Shown one piece after another: positions 33,617 to 45,161 of a stretch of 64,000 nucleotides of DNA. Positions within the stretch are counted from its first letter, which is position 1; every line of letters begins with the position of its first letter. Under the pieces are notes generated by a model. That model made no database searches. It had not been told where the DNA came from and saw nothing but the letters and a program-made list of their open reading frames with translations. The stretch is from Acephala macrosclerotiorum. Its lineage: Eukaryota > Ascomycota > Leotiomycetes > Helotiales > Mollisiaceae. The position numbers and the translations under genes were made by a program. The DNA lies in the NCBI GenBank assembly GCA_014904845.1, contig MU119294.1:1-64000 (forward strand). Reading direction: 5' to 3'.

Positions 33617-34681
33617 TCATTTGCTGGGCTTGACGGCATAGATGCTATATGAACCTGTTTTTGTGAGGGCGTATCTGTGAGATTGGGATAGGAAATACTT
33701 ACTGACCCATTCATTGAAGTCAATATTCGCAACTCTCTTGGCCGGATTCTCTTTGCTTTTCGCCTTCGCAGTCTCAGTGGCGGTCGAACAACAGGATGTT
33801 GCTGGAGCATAGCATGACGAGTTCTGCTCTTTGGGTCTGGCTGTCGTCGTCTCGCAACAGGAAGATGAGGTGGCTTCTTGGCCACGCTCCTTGTAGATGT
33901 TGAGATCTGACTTCTTGTCCACGATCAAGATTTCTGAGTGTTGTGTCAGTTTGGGATTGCTCAATGAGTATGCTCTGACACACCATCGAACCCTGCCTCT
34001 TTCAACCATTGCTCATACTCGCTTACAAGGCTAGCTCCGCTGATACATCCGACATAAAGTCCCATGTCTCTTCGCAGCTCTTCCGGAAAGATCTTCTTCG
34101 CTAATATATCACTGACAGCAAGGCGCCCACCTGGCCTCAAGAGACGGAACACATCTTTGAAACAGACTAGCTTGTCTTCCCGAGCTAGAAGATTAATCAC
34201 ACAATTACTGATGATACAATCTGCACATTCAGATTCAAGAGGTATCTTCGTGATCGGTGCCAGAACAAACTTGACATTCGTGATAGATGACTTCTCAGCA
34301 TTCTTGTTCGCTCTGTCAAGCATGTCCTGACTCATATCAATGCCAATGGAAAGACCATTTGGTCCAACTTTCCGAGCGGCTTGAAATACATCGAATCCGG
34401 CTCCAGAACCAAGATCAATGACCGTTTCTCCCTGATGGTACATTAGCACGTGATACGCGTTGATTGTGAAGCCTGCAGCGTACCGCTTTCAAGCCGGCAA
34501 CAGCAAGAGGATTACCGCAGCTCACTCCGAGGTTTGCTCCCTCGGGGACGGAAGCCAGGTCTTCAGCAGAGTATCCGAAGGATTCTGCGACTTTCCTGAT
34601 GTGTTCGGCGTTGGAGGAAGTGTCTTCGCGAGCTATGGCGGAGTAGTGGTCTGAGACTTTCTGGGTGGTGATGGAAGTCAT
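33617..34681 (-). CDS. arsM: Arsenite methyltransferase (ArsM/AS3MT-like)
   Basis: 304 aa from four exons; introns 34483-34432, 33983-33934 and 33702-33655, all short GT-AG, and lengths sum to 915 bases. SAM-binding motif I is VIDLGSGAGFDVF (about residues 70-82), with GIDMS after it. The cysteines of the ArsM family are present: GVSCGNP (Cys55), YVGCISGAS (Cys195), and a Cys-rich stretch with CC pairs at about 241-242 and 263-264. The protein ends IDFNEWV...YSIYAVKP as in the family. It methylates trivalent arsenic using SAM and thiols, a detoxification reaction in the cytosol. It is head to head with methionine synthase, which feeds SAM supply. The gene symbol is functional, by family. Confidence 0.9.
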
Positions 34682-35705
34682 TGCGATTTGGTTCTCAGGG
34701 GAAGATGAATCTTGAACGCAGAAACAAGCCTTCCAAGGGCCTCTGTGAAGAATTCTTCTTGTTCTTGATACAGACTATCATGAACTGATAAAGAGTTGAG
34801 AACCGCCGAGGCGGCGGAAGCTATGATGACCTGTATTGCAGATATCGACCGCTCAGTCTTGTTCTAGACTTTGGAGATTCTGGTGTATCGTCAATCTCTT
34901 TGTGAAATCAATCGAGTCAGAAGATTGATCATTCCACCGACGAGTGTGATGTTGTGGATGTGGAGCTTTCCCCGCCATTTCAAAACTGCGAAAAACGCCA
35001 CCAGGAACTGAAGCCTTGACACATGCTAAATCATGACGATGATGACAACACCTTCACTAAATGTATTGAACATACCTTTGCAGTGGGCTGGGACGAGCAG
35101 AGCAAATCTCCTTCGCTGGCATGCATTCAGGACGCGAAGATCAAAAACGTGGGATGAGACAACGCAGAAGTCTTGGCGGCGTTCGCGCAGGAGGGACTTT
35201 CCTCTTCAGGAGCAGACAGAAAAAAAGAAGCTTCTCTCACACCAGAAGCGAATAACATAAATCACACCACAGCTGTCACTCCCGCACCAAAGCCGTGTGA
35301 AGCTCTTGCGAAAATATCAATACAAACTTCTCAAGATACAAACTTCGACACGATTCGAGTTTCGAGCAAACTTTCTTGGCGGCCCACGTGATAGCTGCCT
35401 AACCCCGCTACAGCTTAGTTTGGCGCCCCTCAGCAACCCAACCCCTCCACGAGAAGATTTCCCAATTTCCTTTCACACCGCTCACTTCTTCCTCAACAAA
35501 CTCCCTCCTCTCTTCAGATATCGCTTTTGAATAACTTCAGAGCGTTCTCCTCCTACAAACAATTCTGTTATCCTTTACGGCTGTAGAGGATTCATTCTAG
35601 AGGTACCGACATCGGAAGACCCTAGAATCAAGCACGCAATCTATTGTTGATCCGGGTCAGCAATAAATTTTCCGCTCCCTCTCTCAACTCTACAACAACG
35701 CAATC
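34682..35705. promoter_or_regulatory. Divergent promoter region of arsM and met6/metE
   Basis: 1,024 bases separating two divergent SAM-related genes. A CACGTG at 35385-35390, 316 bases before the methionine-synthase ATG, matches the core site of Cbf1-type bHLH regulators of fungal sulfur/methionine genes. Pyrimidine-rich stretches precede the metE start. No other gene is supported. Confidence 0.45.
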
Positions 35706-38127
35706 ATGGTTCAATCGTGAGTAGACCCCATTCGTTTTGTCTGCCGAAGCTGCAGAGTGCTAACAGCTATCTCGATGACAGATCGATTCTCGGTTTCCCT
35801 CGCATGGGTGTCAACCGTGACTTGAAGAAGGCGACCGAAGCATACTGGGGTGGAAAGCTCTCTCAAGCTGATCTCCTTGCTGAGGCCAAGAGACTGCGTC
35901 TTGAGCACTGGAACATCCAGAAGAAGGCTGGTGTCGATGTCATTCCCAGCAATGACTTCGCTCTCTACGATCAGGTTCTGCACCAGATCCAGGACTTCGG
36001 TGTAAGTATTTCACCATCAAAAAGCCTTTCCATCTGCTAACGCCTATCTACCAGGCCGCCCCTCCCAGATATACCTCCCACGGCCTTAACCCCGTCGATG
36101 AATACTTTGCCATGGGCCGTGGTCACCAGAAGGATGGTGTCGATGTTCCCAGTTTGGAGATGGTGAAATGGTTCGACTCGAACTACCACTACGTCAAGCC
36201 AACCCTACAAGACAACCAAGAGTTCAAGCTCAACGCCAACCCAAAGGCTGTCGTCGAGTTTCTCGAGGCCAAGGAGGCTGGCATTGTCACCCGCCCTGTC
36301 CTTGTCGGCCCAGTCTCCTTCCTCCACCTCGGAAAGGCCGACCGTGGTCAAACCGTTGTCCCAATTGATCTTCTCGACAAGCTTCTACCTATCTATGAGG
36401 AGCTTTTGACCAAGCTCAAGGCTGCGGGTGCCGAAACTGTCCAGATTGACGAGCCAACTCTCGTCTACGATCTGCCTGCCAAGACCAAGGCTGCTTTCAA
36501 GCCAACCTACGAGAAGCTTGCTGCTCTCGGCGACAAGATCCCAAAGATCGTCTTCGCTACCTACTTCGGTGACATCGTGCACAACATCGATGCTCTCCCC
36601 AAGGATGTCTACGCCGTCCATGTGGATCTTGTCCGCAACCCAGAGCAACTTGACACTGTCATCAGTGCATTGGGCCCAAAGACCGTCCTCTCCGCCGGTG
36701 TTGTTGATGGACGTAACATCTGGAAGACCAACCTCAAGCGTGCTATCGAGACTGTTGAGACCGCTGTTCAGAAGCTCGGCAAGGATCGTGTCATCGTTGC
36801 CACCTCTAGCTCTCTTCTCCACACCCCACACACCCTCGCAAGCGAGAAGAAGCTCGATCCCGAGATCGCTGATTGGTTCTCTTTCGCTTCCGAGAAGGCT
36901 GTTGAGGTCGCTGTGATTGCCAAGGCCGTTACTGAAGGCCCAGCTGCCGTCCGTGAGCAACTTGAGGCAAACGCAAAGTCCATCCAGGCCCGTGCAAGCT
37001 CCAAGCGCACCAACGACCCCGCCGTCAAGGACCGCCAATCAAAGATCACTCCCGATATGTACAACAGAAAGTCCGAGTTCCCCATCCGTATCGCTCAGCA
37101 ACAAAAGTCTCTCGGTCTCCCTCTTTTCCCAACCACCACCATCGGATCGTTCCCCCAGACCAAGGAGATCCGTATTCAACGTAATAAGTTCACCAAGGGT
37201 GAGATCACTGCTGAGGAGTACGAGAAGTTCATCGAGAAGGAGATCCAAGATGTTGTCAAGATCCAAGAGGAGCTCGACCTTGATGTCTATGTTCACGGTG
37301 AGCCTGAGCGTAACGACATGGTGCAGTACTTCGGTGAGCGCCTGAATGGTTATGCCTTCACCACCCACGCCTGGGTTCAATCTTATGGTTCCCGATGCGT
37401 CCGACCTCCAATCGTTGTCGGTGACATCTCCCGCCCAGCACCAATGACCGTTAAGGAGTCGAAGTACGCCGTCTCCATTTCCAAAAAGCCAATGAAGGGC
37501 ATGTTGACTGGCCCCATCACCTGCCTCCGATGGTCCTTCCCTCGCGACGATGTTCACCAATCCGTCCAGGCTGAGCAACTTGCTCTTGCCCTCCGTGACG
37601 AGGTTGTTGACCTTGAGTCTGCGGGTGTGTTCGTCATCCAGGTCGACGAGCCAGCTCTTCGTGAGGGTCTTCCTCTTCGCGCTGGCAAGGAGCGTGAGGC
37701 TTACCTTAAATGGGCTGTTGAGTCTTTCCGTCTCTCCGTTTCCGGCGTTAAGGACTCCACCCAAATCCACTCTCACTTCTGCTACTCTGAATTCCAAGAC
37801 TTCTTCCACGCCATCGCCGCTCTCGATGCTGATGTCCTCTCCATCGAGAACAGCAAGTCTGATGCCAAGCTCCTCAAGGTCTTCGTCGATGAGGCTTACC
37901 CCCGCCACATCGGTCCTGGTGTCTATGATATCCACTCTCCTCGTGTCCCAAGCGAGCAAGAGATCAAGGACAGAATTGAAGAGATGTTGGCCTACCTCAA
38001 GCCAGAGCAACTCTGGATCGACCCTGACTGCGGTCTCAAGACCCGTCAATGGTCCGAGACCAAGGCTGCTCTCACCAACATGGTGAACGCTGCCAAGTTC
38101 TACCGCCAGAAGTATGCTTCCAAGTAG
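35706..38127 (+). CDS. met6: Cobalamin-independent methionine synthase
   Basis: 767 aa from three exons: 11 bases with ATG at 35706, then 35782-36001, then 36055-38127; introns of 65 and 53 nt. Transfers the methyl group of 5-methyltetrahydropteroyl-triglutamate to homocysteine, forming methionine in the cytosol. The N-terminus SSILGFPRMGVNRDLKKA and the central TTTIGSFPQTKEIR mark the two MetE-type barrels. Zinc ligands are visible as HSHFCYSEF (His651, Cys653), SIEN (Glu675) and DPDCGLKTR (Cys736), as in fungal Met6. Strong C-ending codon bias indicates high expression, and it produces long antisense open frames that are not genes. Divergent from the arsenite methyltransferase. Confidence 0.97.
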
Positions 38128-39872
38128 AAATCTTCTATATGAAATAATTTGTGATCTATTTCATTTGTTTGGGGATTGAGTAGCGGAGCGAATGACTTTA
38201 TGACTTCAGCGATCTCAACATCGGCGTTCATGGGCATAAAGACAAAAGCTAAGCTTATATGGGGCGATACAATGGGATTTCAACAGCATGGGTGGATGAT
38301 CCAACTTCAACCGGACGTCCATATAAGGCGCAAAAATTGGTGATGATCTTTTCAGGGCTGAAAGAAAGCTCTTTTGTAACTAAAACATCGAAAATATGCC
38401 CTCTTCAACCGGGCAAAACAACTTCCCCAAGATGCAGAGTCTGCGAAATAATGGTGCAAAATGAGTTAGTCGAGTGACCTGTCTTTTGAGCAAGAGATAT
38501 ATTTTTTGACTGAGCGGAGACTCCTCTTTATCTCCATCTCCACTATCGTCGTCCATTTGAGGAAACCGACTCCTCCAGACCCATCACAACCCACCACGAC
38601 CGAACATTACCCAGAGTCTCCATACACTATCCCACCTTTCACATCCCCAAATCTAAACTACGCACCTTTCATTCGTTTTCCAAGTTCAATTATTTCTCGT
38701 CCACTCCCCACAGTCCACATCTCGTCCCATCTTTCACGTTCGGGAAACACGGCACGCGTTCGGAACCCACAATTTTCGGGCGACGACCCCAAAACCCCGT
38801 TTTGAACCCGGACTATTTCTCCGCAACTACCAATCAATTCCCTCGATACCCGAAAGTAGTCAGGGAGCAAAAGTAGCCTCAATAAATCGAGTCAGTACTA
38901 CGTCAAGCTTTCTCTACCCGCAGCCACGCGCGACCCACGCTTGGACACACGCGTAAGCTTTCGTTGAAAGCTATCAGATCTCACGCACACTTCATCGACC
39001 TTGCAGAGAGATGCAGAATTGGACCGACGTCGTTCCTTGGGCTACTGCTTTCCGGGCAAGAGATCGGCATGTGGAGAGGAAGCTCAAGGGGATTTTGAAG
39101 GAAGGATGGGGAATGGAGATGCGGGACAGGAGCACGAAGTATCGTGCCGTGACCCGAGTACAAGATGTACGAATCCATGGTCGTTGAAGTCGTGCATAGG
39201 AGCTAGGAACTTTCCTTCCGTTTTTGCTTCCCGTTTGCAAGTGCGGCACTTTGCTTGGTTTCTGTATCGTCATTCGGGATTTTACACGAAGCATCCAATT
39301 ATGCTTCTTTTTCATCGTTCAAACAAGCACCGCAAAGAGGGTTAAACTTTTCTCCGGAATCAAGACCACGAGCGAGCACCAACTATCTTCTCCACAAGCA
39401 AACGAGAACTCAGTGGGACCCCAGTGGAGAACCAATGCTTACCAACCCCTCGGTCATTCTAAACATCGGTCGATACTAGTCGTAGCTCGATATGGAGACG
39501 CGGGGACTGGAGTTGACAGCTGGAGTTGGTTCCTCCGACATAAACGGCGTGGACAAGTGCCACAGAAGGCCCGAATATGATGGCCCGGTGAGGTGCAGGT
39601 GCTGTTTGTGGGAGGTTTGGGCACTCCATGGGGAGGCTCTGGGGCGGAGGAATGACTTGATGGAGGTGAGGAGATCGCGTAGCCGACTTCCTGGACTTTT
39701 CCTGGGGGGCTGATGGCTTGTATAAGTTCACATCGATTACCCCTCCTATCGAATCCTCGACCTCATCCCTCACTCCTTCTTTGCCTGACGCAATTGGCAA
39801 CTCTAACAAGCAAGCGGGCCATCTTCTACCCCACACCTAGGAACATTCGGTGAAGCAACAACCTCGCCCATC
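38128..39872. other. Intergenic, no supported gene
   Basis: About 1.75 kb. Frames at 38506-38805 plus, 39001-39345 plus and 39836-39459 minus overlap one another and show no domain. The last few hundred bases presumably include the promoter of the sugar-transporter gene. Confidence 0.45.
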
Positions 39873-41707
39873 ATGGCATTCGGCAAAGTCAAACAAGCAG
39901 CAGTCTCCCAATCCGTAGTCGGCCGCACCAACGCAGAAAAAAAACATGGCATAATCGGCATGCTCCAAAACCCCTATGTCTTTATGACCTGTCTCTTCGC
40001 CTCCCTCGGTTGCATGATGTACGGCTACGACCAAGGAGTTATGGGCTCCATCCTCATCATGCAAAACTTCGAAGCCCATTTCCCTTCTCTTACTGGATCG
40101 ACTATCCAAGGATGGCTGGTCTCAGCTTTGGAACTTGGAGCTTGGTTTGGTGCGTTGTTTTGTGGGTGGTTGGCAGATAAGATAAGTAGGAAGTATAGTA
40201 TGCTTGTTGCGGTTATTATTTTTACGATTGGGACGGGGTTGCAGACAGGAGCACAGAATCCGGCTATGTTGTTTGCGGGGAGAGTGGTGGGTGGTATTGG
40301 GATTGGGATGTTTTCTATGGTCGTTCCGCTTTATCAAGCTGAGATTGCGCCTCCTGAGTTGAGAGGGTCACTTGTTTCACTTCAGCAACTTTCCATTACG
40401 ATTGGAACTTGCATCTCCTTCTGGTGAGTTAATTTTCGATGAATCCAACCCATTCTGAAGCGTCGTGATTATCCTCAAGACCTTTCTCTTCAAGAGCAAT
40501 AGCTGACATTCCATTTCTTAGGCTTGACTACGGAATGCACTTTGTCGGAGGATCAGACTGCAACCCAGCAGGCGTTGCAAACGGCGGCATGCTCGCAGAC
40601 GGAACATTCAACTACACCGCAGCTCACGGCCACACCTGTCTCGGCGAAAAGACCATCTCTTGGCGTCTCCCGCTCGCTCTCCAACTCATCCCCGCCTGGA
40701 TCCTCTTCTTCGGAATGTTCTTCCTCCCCTTCTCGCCCCGCTGGCTCATGATGAAACACCGCGACGAAGACTGCATCTCATCGCTCTCCAAACTCCGCCG
40801 CCTCTCCCCCGAATCCCCCCTTCTCCGCGCCGAATACCTAGAAATCAAAGCCGCCGTCCTCTTCGACGAAGAAACAGAAGCAGAGCTCAACTCCACCACT
40901 AAATTCGGTGCCTGGAAAGCCCTCTTCGCACCCAACATGTTCAAGCGTCTCAATATCGGCGTTTGGATCATGATCTTCCAACAATTCACTGGTATCAACG
41001 CCGTGTTGTATTATGCTCCACAAATTTTCGGGACGTTTGGATTCACGAGCGTTACTACGGATCTGTTGGCTACGGGTGTGACGGGTATTTTCCAAATCGT
41101 CTTCACCCTCCCAGCCGTGCTTTTCCTAGACAACTTTGGCCGAAAGACGTTTTTGATTACGGGAGCGATTGGGATGTGCATCTGTCATGTCATTGTTGCC
41201 GCTATCGATGGCTCGTTTGAGAATTCGTGGTCTACGCATACCAGCGCCGGTTGGGCATCCATTGCTTTCATCTGGCTGTTTGCCGTCAACTTCGCTTATT
41301 CTTGGGGTCCTGTCGCTTGGGTTTTGACTCAGGAGATCTTCCCGAATAGCATGCGTTCTCGCGGTGTCTCGATCGTCGCCTCTACAAATTGGATGTTCAA
41401 TTTCATCATTGGGTTGACAACCAAGGACATGTTGGCTAGCATGAAGTTTGGTACCTACATCTTCTTTGCAGCATTTTGTGCGATGGGTGCGGTTTTTGTT
41501 TGGGTGGCGGTGCCGGAGACGAAGAATAAGACGTTGGAGGAGTTGGATGTTTTCTTTGGAGGTGACTCGGAGGCCATTGCGGTGAAGGATCGGGAGAGGA
41601 TGGCTGCTATCGAGGCGAGGTTGGGGTTGGCAGGTGTGGAGAGATTGGAGGATTTGAAGCTTGGGGAGGATAGTGAGAAGGTTGCTGAGCATCAAGAGAG
41701 TGCTTAG
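39873..41707 (+). CDS. MFS sugar transporter
   Basis: 578 aa from two exons (39873-40423, 40522-41707; 98-nt intron, GTGAGT...TTCTTAG). Twelve membrane spans expected. Family motifs visible: YGYDQGVMGS in TM1, GWLADKISRKYS, the sugar-porter signature GRVVGGIGIGMFSMVVPLYQ followed by AEIAPPELRG, PFSPRWLM before the central loop, QQFTGINAVLYYAPQIF in TM7, and VPETKNKTLEELD at the end. It takes up hexoses or related polyols at the plasma membrane; the exact substrate cannot be told. The C-terminal tail is acidic. Confidence 0.93.
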
Positions 41708-42809
41708 GCGGATCTGGTGAGGAAGGAGGGGTTGGAGACTTGAGAGGTGGTATTTCTAGATATCCAGAATGTTCATACCGCATAATGTGTAAAGTGATTC
41801 ATACTCTTCTAAAAAAAAAAAAAAAACTCATCTTTGCTGTCTGTCCAGGTGGAAATCATGTCTATGAAGTGCTTCTGGGAATGAAGCATTGGAGTGCGTG
41901 GTCGATCGAGCCAAGGAGCTTCTCGTCGAGTATTTCTTGGTGCAACCTGTCAATTCCAGTGAAGCAGGCTGCACCTCAATCGAATACGATTAAACAGGAT
42001 TGCGATCCCTATCTCTACTTTGTCCTCCCACCTTCCTTCCTTCCTGCCTTTGGCACATCACTTCTGCCTTCTATGATCCTTCTGAAGAGTTAACATATGT
42101 CCTAGGGAGTAGTTTATATACCCCAATATGGTTTGGATCAGGCATTCTTGACTCTGGTTTCAAACAAATCTTCAAGGGCACTCCGTCCTTACAATGTGGT
42201 GTTTCTATCTGGATCCAATATCGTGGAATTCGAGTTTACGTCAAGCCCGATTTCGAATCTAGTAGGCTGATCAAGTGAATCTCTACTACACAAAAAGAGA
42301 AGATCACAAATAGAGAGCCGACAGGTGAATGCAAAGCCAAAATGAGTCAAGTGCAAACGTTCACGGCTCGGGATTTTTTCCCTAGAGTATATAAGCTCGG
42401 CCGGACTTCGGCAAGCAGGACCAAGAGTCAAGGCGTTTGCTAATGTCCTTGTACACGGGAGAAGGAGGAATGAGTGGGGATTTTTATTGTCTATAAACGT
42501 TATGTCAAAAACGTCCTTGCATTTTCAGAGAGAGAGGACGGCTGTTAAGGATTGTGATTTCAGATCCTGGGTTCAATTTGGGCACCAAGGCACCTACTCC
42601 TTCTCTGAATCAACTTTCAAATTAAGCAGTTCGAAAGAGATAGACTTATATCAAATTTCAGCAAGGCTACCGGTGATTCAGTCCTCTGAAGCGTCTATGA
42701 AAGATGTCACCGCAGCCGGTGGCTTTCGTCAACACGGACACTTTCCGGTATTTCAACACTTCAAACCAAAGCAAACAATCTAAACGTGAAAGGGATCAAC
42801 TTTACATTG
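41708..42809. other. Intergenic, includes a poly-A run
   Basis: About 1.1 kb. An A run of about 15 bases sits near 41812-41826, roughly 105 bases after the transporter stop. Open frames at 41740-42278 and 42487-42783 are featureless. Confidence 0.45.
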
Positions 42810-43085
42810 ATGTTGTTCGGAAATTCAACTTCCTGCAGCCACGACTGTCAGGACCGAAATGCAAAGATCACGGTCGAAAGAAACTGCGGCGGCTGCGGAC
42901 GCTTGGAAGAACGGGGCGCCACTTCGCGAAAGGCCGCTGAGCAGGACAGCCAGCCCATGATCAAGGCTGTGCTCAAGGACTCGAAACGCTGTGGTCAAAA
43001 GGGATGCGGATCACAGGTGAAGCATGTGGTTTTCTTATGCAAAGGATGCGGTCGAAAGTGGAAATACGAATGCAAAGGAGCTTGA
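42810..43085 (+). CDS. 91-aa Cys-rich, zinc-ribbon-like protein
   Basis: ATG at 42810 within a frame open from 42786 (GTG). Cysteines occur as C-x3-C, C-x2-C, C-x4-C, C-x2-C and a final C (SCSHDCQ, NCGGCG, RCGQKGCGS, LCKGCGRKWKYEC). Lys/Arg-rich overall. The last half looks like a zinc ribbon, but I do not recognise the family. An alternative is an upstream exon starting at ATG 42704 joined by a weak GTTGTT donor to the GACCG at about 42853. Function unknown; nucleic-acid or metal binding is a guess. Confidence 0.4.
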   Translation: MLFGNSTSCSHDCQDRNAKITVERNCGGCGRLEERGATSRKAAEQDSQPMIKAVLKDSKRCGQKGCGSQVKHVVFLCKGCGRKWKYECKGA

Positions 43086-43330
43086 TGAATATGGGATAAG
43101 AGGTCTCGTGTGAAGTACTGAAAATGGGCGACAGTTACGGCCACTTTCAGAACTAAATAATGGACTTGTGATCTTTGACTCTTCTCTTCATACTCACCTA
43201 ACCTCGTAAGCATCTTGACAAAACTACTCTTGCCTGGAACATTTGTTTCCGTCAATAGCTCATTTTAGAGTCCTCGAAGAGACACACTAGACTATCATGT
43301 CTGTACTTAGGACGACGCTCACTGAATCTC

Positions 43331-43845
43331 CGGCAACACGACGGAGGGGACGAATACTTTCCAGTGCCTGAGAAATGGTGGGGCTTCCACGCGACAACTA
43401 CCCCGCTCACTGCCGCTGATTTTTGCACTTTGAATGATTTGGCAGGAGTCGAAGAATGTTAGAACTGAACTTTTAGAGATATTGAAGTGGCAAGAACCGT
43501 GAAGATGACGTTTTGAGAAGCTACGAGGAAAGGAGCCATTATGCGTTTCTCAATGGTCCGGCCGAGGACGTTGAACGAGCTTTGTTTCGCGCGACTTGCG
43601 AATTCCTTCAGCTTCGATGGAAATCCGAACCCGAAGTCTCAGCCGATAACTGGGCGGATTTGTATTACGATCCTGAGCCATTCCCAGAAAGGACTGCTCA
43701 AGAATTATTCGGGAAAGGACGGAGGTCTAACACAATCTGCGTGACGTCTCAGGGTCGCCCTGATGACCTACTCCTAAATCCGACCCTCTCTCTTACGAAA
43801 CCACATCAACACACCAACTCAAATCACCCAGATATCCTGAGATAA
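43331..43845 (+). pseudogene. Remnants of a protein gene, unknown family
   Basis: Two coding-like pieces in different frames: GGDEYFPVPEKWWGFHATTT and following (43331-43462), and NREDDVLRSYEERSHYAFLN continuing to DLYYDPEPFPERTAQELFGK (about 43495-43845). Neither has an ATG. Composition and order suggest neighbouring exons of one gene that has lost its start, or one whose introns I cannot place. The 3' piece stops 30 bases before the methyltransferase ATG, so the methyltransferase promoter lies inside it. Confidence 0.35.
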
Positions 43846-43874
43846 TCAAAGGATCGACCTCAAAAGAGTCCAAA

Positions 43875-44853
43875 ATGGCCACCAAGGAACACGTCTACGC
43901 ATCAGATCACAGCGCTTCCGTCCTTGCCACTCACTCCTGGCGCACAGCTCAGAACTCCGCCGCCTACCTCCTCCCATTCCTCAAACCCAATTTCAAACTT
44001 CTTGATGTTGGATGCGGACCTGGAACAATCACCGTTGACCTTGCCAAACTCGTCGGCCACGTGATTGGGGTTGAGTACTCGCCTGAACCACTCTCCCAGG
44101 CTCGTACATTCGCCGAGCAGCAAGGAGTAAAGAATGTCGAGTTTCAGGTAGCGGACATTCATGACTTACCCTTCGAGGATGATACATTTGATGTTGTCCA
44201 TGCACACCAGGTGCTGCAACACATTCGGGATCCTATCCAAGGTTTGAAGTGAGTCCTAAAGCGACTTGCTTTCCACGCTCTCCGTCTTTGTTCGAATTTT
44301 GAATGTCCCAGAGCTGACAAAACATTAGGGAGATGAGAAGAGTGACAAAGAAGGGTGGCATCTTAGCCTGCAGGGAGAGCGCAAGTATGGCATGGTACCC
44401 AGAATCAGAAGGCATGTCGAAGTGGTATGAGGTACACATGAAAGTAGCAGGCTCCAAAGGATCGAACCCGAATTCAGGAAATCGAATCCACGCCTGGGCC
44501 AGAGAAGCTGGTGTCAAGGTGGAGGACATCAAATGTACCGCAGGGACCTGGTGTTTCGCATCGAAGGAGGAGCGGGAATACTGGGGCGGAAGATGGGAGA
44601 AGCGGACATCGGAATCGGTGTTCAATAAGTTGGCGATTGAGAAAGGCAAGTGACCTTCTCGAGGCAATGTCCCAGTAGTGGAGGGACATTCTCCTCTAAC
44701 TTAGAGTTTTGTAAAGAGGTACGCTAACTTAAATTTCCAGGATACGTGAACGAGAAGGAACTGGAGGAAATCGGAAAGGCTTGGAAGGAATGGGAGGAGA
44801 ATGAGGATGGATGGTTTACAATCCTACATGGCGAGATTATTTGTAAGGTCTAA
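43875..44853 (+). CDS. SAM-dependent methyltransferase, class I
   Basis: 267 aa from three exons: 43875-44248, 44329-44645, 44741-44853. The second intron begins GCAAGT and ends CCAG with a GCTAACT branch, i.e. a GC-AG intron; only this choice keeps the frame into GYVNEKELEEIGKAWKEW. Motif I is LLDVGCGPGTITVDLA, followed by GVEYSPEPLSQAR, VADIHDLPFEDDTFDVVHAH and LQHIRDP, typical of the UbiE/Methyltransf_11 group. The substrate is probably a small molecule. It neighbours an FAD monooxygenase on the same strand, which would suit a small tailoring pair, though no backbone enzyme is present. Confidence 0.9.
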
Positions 44854-45161
44854 GAGTATCCCAGATTACCTGGAAGATTCAGAACTGCGTTGACAGGCCA
44901 AAATAAAAATGTTACTTTCTAAACAAAAGCAAAAGTCACACTCTCGGCTCGAGAAAAGGGGGGAGATCGGCAGCTCGCCGTCTCGCCGAGATCACGTGGA
45001 ATTCGGCGAGGCATGACGTACATGGTCTTATTCCCAGATCTCTGAGGAGATCATTCATAAACATGACAGCTTGACTTTAACGCAATATCACGAAATAATC
45101 CTTCTTGCCAAACCCTTCGAAAACTCATTAAAGATTGAAAGTGAAAGTCATCGAAGAAAAA

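Noticed and set aside
36385..38049. Long antisense frames (up to 336 codons) opposite methionine synthase
   Set aside because: They arise from the strong codon bias of the real gene; Leu/Asp/Val-rich composition and no domain.
40122..41695. Antisense frames opposite the sugar transporter
   Set aside because: Shadows of a verified transporter gene; His/Arg/Pro-rich without motifs.
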